Assembly (NCBI GenBank): GCA_019244165.1
Contig: JAFATA010000052.1
Location: 1 to 48,417, forward strand
Length of the DNA stretch: 48,417 bases
DNA from: Pseudonocardiales bacterium
GTDB taxonomy: Bacteria > Actinomycetota > Actinomycetes > Mycobacteriales > Pseudonocardiaceae
Direction of reading: 5' to 3'
The position numbers were made by a program, and so were the translations under genes. The notes under the pieces are model-generated. The model did no database searches, was not told where the DNA came from, and worked only from the letters and a program-made list of their open reading frames with translations. Shown piece by piece: positions 44,985 to 48,417 of this stretch; the stretch's first letter is position 1, and every line of letters starts with the position of its first letter.

Positions 44985-46925
44985 TCACGCCAACGTTGCT
45001 TTCACGCCAGGTGCCAGTGAGAGTCGGTGCGGGTTGACGGCAAGCAAGCCTGCCACCGCTTCCCCGAGTCCACGGAACAGCATGGGCCAGCCCGTAACCG
45101 GGTCGGTATTACTGTCGATGTGCATGACGACGCTCGACTCCAGGCCTCCGGCGAAGCCGTCAATGAAGTCGTCAAGATCCTCAGAATAAAGGCCGTTCGC
45201 CAGGGTGTGCCCCACGAGAAAGTTCTTCCGGAAGTCTCCGTAGTCTTGCAACATCGGCACATATTTCCAGAACTTGCGACCCTCCATGCTGACACCAACG
45301 CGGATCGGCTGATCAATACCCTCACCCGGGTCCCTGATATTCGAACCGGCTCCGTGGATACCGAACTTGTCCATGCGCTCGACGGCCACGTAACGGAGTG
45401 CCCTGCCGAGGGTCATCCCGATATCCTCGGCGACGACGTGACTTGAGCTGAGCCGAATCGCTTCATACGTGACGTCGAGCTGCAGCGCCGCTCCCTGGGC
45501 AAACTCGACCAGCAGGTCGGCAATACCGGTGACATCGATGGAGTCTGCGACGTTGATAGTGCAGCGCACCGAAGGGGCGCCGAAGCGCACACCGACCCCC
45601 ACAACGCTTTCCGCCGTACGCCGCTCCAGACTGGCCTGCCACTCGGACACTCGCTGTACGGTCCAGCCTCGCTCGACAGTCCGCTGCAGCGAGAGCGGCT
45701 CTGTCTTGAGCGGCTCTGTCTTGAGCGGCTCTGTTCCTTCTTCGCTCGGCGCCGCGGGCGCCGCGGGTTGTTCGTTAAACATCTTGTCAAGCGCGATGCC
45801 AACGCCCCGGAAAACCCCTTCCCACGTGTGATGGGGGTCCTCGAAACTTGCGACTACAATGCTGAAGCCAAGATCGCCACCGGTGCCGAGGCCCTTGAGT
45901 ACCTCGACCAGGGGCCTGCCGTCCGAGAGCTGCTCGGCCCGACTATCGAGAAACCACTCGAGATCGACCTGTCGCGAAGAAGTCAGGACCGCCCCTCCGG
46001 GGCTCGTTGCCGTTACGTGGATTTCCGCGCTGCCGTCGTCGATCATTCCGATGGTGCTCGCGGCTTCGCGCCTGAGGGGCAGCTTCCGAACTTCTCGGCC
46101 GAGCGCCGAGCCGAGTCCATGCCAGTCGTCGTTTGTCCATGATAAATCTATCGAGCAGCCCAACCTCCAGGCGACATGCTCGATCATGTGACTGACGAAC
46201 TCGTTCGGAGAAGACAGTTTCTTCGACGTTACCCCCGCTCTGCCTAACGAGATGTAGCACCTCGCGAAGCGCGTATAGCAGCGCGAGGCATGCCGGGACT
46301 GCGACAACTCGCGGAATGAGTTGGCGCCGGTGGCGACAGCGACGGTATAGCAACCGGCTGTACTGGCAGCCTCGGCGCCCAGCAGTGAGTCCTCGACCGC
46401 CACGCACACGGAGGGTTGGAGACCGAGACAAGCGGCCGCCTCCCGGTAGGTATCCGGAGCCGGCTTCTTCCGCAAGCCCGGCTCGTCGTTTCCGACAATG
46501 ACATCGGTGACCAGCCCAGCTCCCGCCAGAATTTTGCGAATCTCCTCGTGTGGATTGTTGGAGACCACGCCGAGGCGTATACCCTGGTCTCGCGCTGCGG
46601 CCATGATCTCAGGGATGCCGCGATGGGGTGCCATAGCCGCTACCCGGCGGCGGGACTCATGCTTCTCGGCACACCGCGAGATGGCTTCCGGAGTGAGCCC
46701 GAGCGCGCACGCGTCTGAAATCCTGCGCCAGAAGTCAGGAACTGCGTACGGGAAATTCTCCCGGATCACTGACCGGGGCACCTCCCCCACGGAACTCAGC
46801 TCTTCGCAGAGGAGTTCGCTGACAATCTCGTAGTCACAAGACAGCGAGTCGAGCAAGACGCCGTCAAGATCGAAGAGCAGGGCAGCGGTACCGTCAGGGA
46901 TGTCAAGACGATCAGCCAGGAGCAT
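44985..46925 (-). CDS. HAD phosphatase fused to two HisB-like (IGP dehydratase) domains
   Basis: This 646-residue protein has three parts. Residues 1-210 are a HAD phosphatase of the phosphoglucomutase/Gph type with all four motifs: FDLDGVLLDS with Asp19/Asp21, SNNP near 123, KKPAPDTY near 155 and VEDSLLGAEAA near 179. Residues about 240-385 are a first IGP-dehydratase domain: EFVSHMIEHVAWRLG keeps the FLDHM-type His, the first HHxxE motif is broken (DDWHGLG), the second is intact (DPHHTWEG). Residues about 425-635 are a second such domain: ASLERRTAES, first motif partly kept (SSHVVAEDIG), second lost. E. coli HisB also joins a HAD domain, of a different type, to one dehydratase domain. The role is unknown; a normal histidine step is unlikely. 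Confidence 0.85.
   Translation of the reverse strand: MLLADRLDIPDGTAALLFDLDGVLLDSLSCDYEIVSELLCEELSSVGEVPRSVIRENFPYAVPDFWRRISDACALGLTPEAISRCAEKHESRRRVAAMAPHRGIPEIMAAARDQGIRLGVVSNNPHEEIRKILAGAGLVTDVIVGNDEPGLRKKPAPDTYREAAACLGLQPSVCVAVEDSLLGAEAASTAGCYTVAVATGANSFRELSQSRHASRCYTRFARCYISLGRAGVTSKKLSSPNEFVSHMIEHVAWRLGCSIDLSWTNDDWHGLGSALGREVRKLPLRREAASTIGMIDDGSAEIHVTATSPGGAVLTSSRQVDLEWFLDSRAEQLSDGRPLVEVLKGLGTGGDLGFSIVVASFEDPHHTWEGVFRGVGIALDKMFNEQPAAPAAPSEEGTEPLKTEPLKTEPLSLQRTVERGWTVQRVSEWQASLERRTAESVVGVGVRFGAPSVRCTINVADSIDVTGIADLLVEFAQGAALQLDVTYEAIRLSSSHVVAEDIGMTLGRALRYVAVERMDKFGIHGAGSNIRDPGEGIDQPIRVGVSMEGRKFWKYVPMLQDYGDFRKNFLVGHTLANGLYSEDLDDFIDGFAGGLESSVVMHIDSNTDPVTGWPMLFRGLGEAVAGLLAVNPHRLSLAPGVKATLA
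45693..45737. repeat. 15-base tandem repeat in the linker between the two HisB-like domains
   Basis: Three copies of GAGCGGCTCTGTCTT (the last slightly changed) encode the repeated residues EPLKTEPLKTEPLSL at about 400-414 of the fusion protein. It lies in the Pro/Ala-rich linker, so a change in copy number would alter only linker length. Confidence 0.75.
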
Positions 46926-46949
46926 GACGAAGATACTACCTGGCAGACG

Positions 46950-47047
46950 GTTGGGTTCAGGCGCCCTTGAGGGGCGCCGGTTTCCAGCAGCGTCTTCAGG
47001 CCGCTAAGAACCATCATCCAGCCTGGCCCCCCTCGCGGTCGCGCCTT
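46950..47047 (-). pseudogene. Possible tail of an AHSA1/SRPBCC-type protein
   Basis: The minus strand encodes GPGWMMVLSGLKTLLETG, which resembles the last helix of SRPBCC (AHSA1-like) proteins. No start or preceding domain is present upstream. It lies just before the fusion gene start, in what should be its promoter region. It is a short match, so it may be chance. Confidence 0.4.
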
Positions 47048-47563
47048 CAATTATGATCATGGTTGACCTCTCTGGGGAAGGGCGGAGGCGTGTCCCGCCC
47101 GCTCATCAGAGCAATACGGGGGAGCCGTGGGGCATCGCACAGCGCGCCTGCCCCAGTCCACGGCCACAGCCTCACGGACAGCGACTGGGGATGCAGCAGC
47201 TGATCCATCCACACCACCCTCGGGGTGCTGCTCATCCGACCTCCCGAGTCCGGTGCTTCGAGCACACGGGAGTCCTCGCACCCCACTCAACGGCCCAGGA
47301 GCATGAGCCCCCGTCATAGCATTGGGACCACGGCACTGGGACAGAGCGCGTTGACAGACACCCGCCCTGCTCCTGAGCATGTCCGCGCAAGCTTGCGGCG
47401 ACGGTGAACGCTCGGTTCAAACGGGCGCCGGGCTGATCGGGGCGGTGTCGGATGTCGGATTGGCTTACAGGCGCCTAACGTAGCGCATTTCGCGAACCGG
47501 TAATGACTTCTATGTTACACTGATAGCTAGACTCCACCGGCGTCGCGAAGGATAACGCAAACC
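47048..47563. other. Gap without a recognisable gene
   Basis: Only mutually overlapping short open frames are found, none with a family pattern. Toward the right end TATGTTACACTGATAGCTAG (47511-47530) is AT-rich against the background and may be part of a promoter for the small peptide gene. Confidence 0.4.
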
Positions 47564-47641
47564 ATGGCCGATACCAACGTTATGGTGGCGACGCGAAGGA
47601 GCCCCATTCAACGACAACAACACAACGTCCAGGAGCTGAAC

Positions 47642-47797
47642 ATGGCCGAATCCGGGGATACGCAGCAGCACGACGAAGACTCGCATGACGTTGCCGATGC
47701 CGCAGAGGACGAGCGCATTAACGATCCGCTTACTCAAACTGATGTGAAGGCACCTCGTGTTCCCTTCGGATCCCAGCCGTCGTCGGAGGAGTCATAG
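47642..47797 (+). CDS. Small acidic peptide
   Basis: ATG 47642 with AGGAG eight bases before it gives 51 residues; an in-frame ATG at 47564 with AAGGA would add 26 residues. The peptide is very acidic in the first half (HDEDSHDVADAAEDE) and ends KAPRVPFGSQPSSEES. It has no cysteine and no membrane span. A small regulator or a precursor-like peptide are both possible, but no maturation enzyme typical of modified peptides was recognised nearby. Confidence 0.45.
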   Translation: MAESGDTQQHDEDSHDVADAAEDERINDPLTQTDVKAPRVPFGSQPSSEES

Positions 47798-47959
47798 ATC
47801 AATTTTCAACCTCCGGATTCTGAGAACCCCGGAGCAGGCCGCTGAGGCGGTCGAGCGCCGTCACTGAACTCATGGCCCTGGCCGCGACGCTGGAAGCAGG
47901 CCCAAAACTTTGCCTACTGCGCGAAAACTACGGGGACACCTATCTGGGCGCTACCCGAA
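47798..47959. other. Short gap without a recognised gene
   Basis: An open frame from 47872 (MALAATLEAGPKLCLLRE) runs into the opposite-strand Rieske gene and is not matched to any family. No terminator hairpin is obvious. Confidence 0.35.
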
Positions 47960-48417
47960 CTAGGCCCTCGACCTTATCTCGATCTTGCCTTCGTGAATCC
48001 GCGTTTCGTAGCAAGGCTGCGGCGCAACTGCTGGCCCTCGGACAACGAATCCATTCTGCATGCGGAAACGACTGGAGTGCCACGGGCAGACGATTTCCTG
48101 GCCCTCGATCTTGCCCTCGTGGAGCGGTCCGCCACGATGACTGCAACGATTAGCCAGCGCATAAACTGCGTCCTTGCTTCGGTAAAGCAGCACCTCATTG
48201 CCTGCGACGGTGACCTGCTGCGGATCTCCATCGGTGAGCTCCGAGGCGTCGAGGACAACAGTCCAGTCTCCCATGGGCTCTTCGAAGACGTTGTGGTCAA
48301 CGCCCAGACCCTTACGGTAGGACAGGTGGCCACCGAGTAATCCTGAGGCGGCGAGCACGCCGGTGCCGATCACGGACAGCGCAATACCCTGCGCCCGCTT
48401 GCGTCGGCGACGCGCGG
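47960..48417 (-). CDS. Rieske iron-sulfur protein, N-terminus outside the window
   Basis: The frame is open to the last base. The visible part has a hydrophobic segment (IALSVIGTGVLAASGLLGG), then GGHLSYRKGLGVDHN and a Rieske domain with CSHRGGPLHEG and CPWHSSRF, whose two Cys and two His hold a 2Fe-2S cluster. The hydrophobic part resembles the end of DUF2231 membrane domains that precede Rieske domains in actinobacterial proteins, so the full protein is probably a DUF2231-Rieske fusion. The GTG at 48373 is not the true start, because coding continues upstream as an Arg/Lys-rich loop (ARRRRKRAQG). It probably transfers electrons at the membrane. Confidence 0.85.
   Translation of the reverse strand, partial: ARRRRKRAQGIALSVIGTGVLAASGLLGGHLSYRKGLGVDHNVFEEPMGDWTVVLDASELTDGDPQQVTVAGNEVLLYRSKDAVYALANRCSHRGGPLHEGKIEGQEIVCPWHSSRFRMQNGFVVRGPAVAPQPCYETRIHEGKIEIRSRA

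Noticed and set aside
43601..46925. Ordinary histidine biosynthesis genes
   Set aside because: The HisB-like domains have lost metal-binding motifs, the HisD-like protein has changed ligands, and no other his gene is near.

Overview
The window is high-GC actinobacterial DNA. It carries a complete Pup-proteasome locus (arc/mpa, dop, pup, prcB, prcA, pafA, pafB, pafC) and a glnA-lipA-lipB block arranged as in mycobacteria and their relatives. The accessory genes (an AMED_5909-type protein, DUF5753 and DUF5919 regulators, a pSAM2-like integrative element, a class I lysyl-tRNA synthetase) fit the Pseudonocardiales best. That placement is an inference; no rRNA or tRNA gene was seen to fix it.

Layout. 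(1) 1-9.2 kb: an actinomycete integrative and conjugative element. It has a divergent XRE regulator, an HTH protein, a Pra-like activator, small zinc-ribbon proteins, an FtsK-type DNA translocase, a rolling-circle Rep, a frameshifted chimera of an excisionase head and a Rep tail, an intact excisionase and a tyrosine integrase. No attachment site could be identified. (2) 9.2-15.8 kb: core genes glnA, an RDD protein, a DUF4191 protein, lipA, an SDR, lipB and a TIGR01777 epimerase. (3) 15.8-28.1 kb: an accessory island between two core blocks. It holds a broken DUF5753 regulator, class I lysK, a tyrosinase, a marR/pirin pair with a yceI remnant between them, a DUF5996 gene, an APC transporter operon, a broken methyltransferase fused to a displaced piece of the S10 ribosomal operon (3' rplC, whole rplD, frameshifted rplW), an Erm-type rRNA methyltransferase, and a fragment of a large unknown protein. 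Copies of a short repeat (core ACTGCAACGGCA) border the debris. (4) 28.1-43.6 kb: core genes for a RecB-like nuclease, TrmI, the Pup-proteasome set, a small membrane protein where tatA is usually found, tatC, a diacylglycerol-kinase-like gene and helY. (5) 43.6-48.4 kb: an unusual two-gene minus-strand operon, a HAD phosphatase fused to two tandem degenerate IGP-dehydratase (HisB) domains followed by a divergent HisD paralog; then a small acidic peptide gene and a Rieske protein cut off by the window end.

How the genes work together. Arc, PrcA/PrcB, Pup, Dop and PafA form the pupylation-proteasome pathway, and PafB/PafC are the linked WYL regulators. LipB and LipA make protein-bound lipoate. 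GlnA keeps an adenylylation-type tyrosine site. The HAD-HisB-HisB/HisD operon is not a normal histidine operon, because the other his genes are absent and several metal or substrate residues are changed. It is the best candidate for an undescribed pathway: its chemistry would be dehydration of a polyol phosphate, dephosphorylation and alcohol-to-acid oxidation. The rpl-erm patch is the second most interesting locus, since ribosomal proteins L3/L4 and an A2058-type methyltransferase concern the same antibiotic-binding region, although the patch is visibly damaged.
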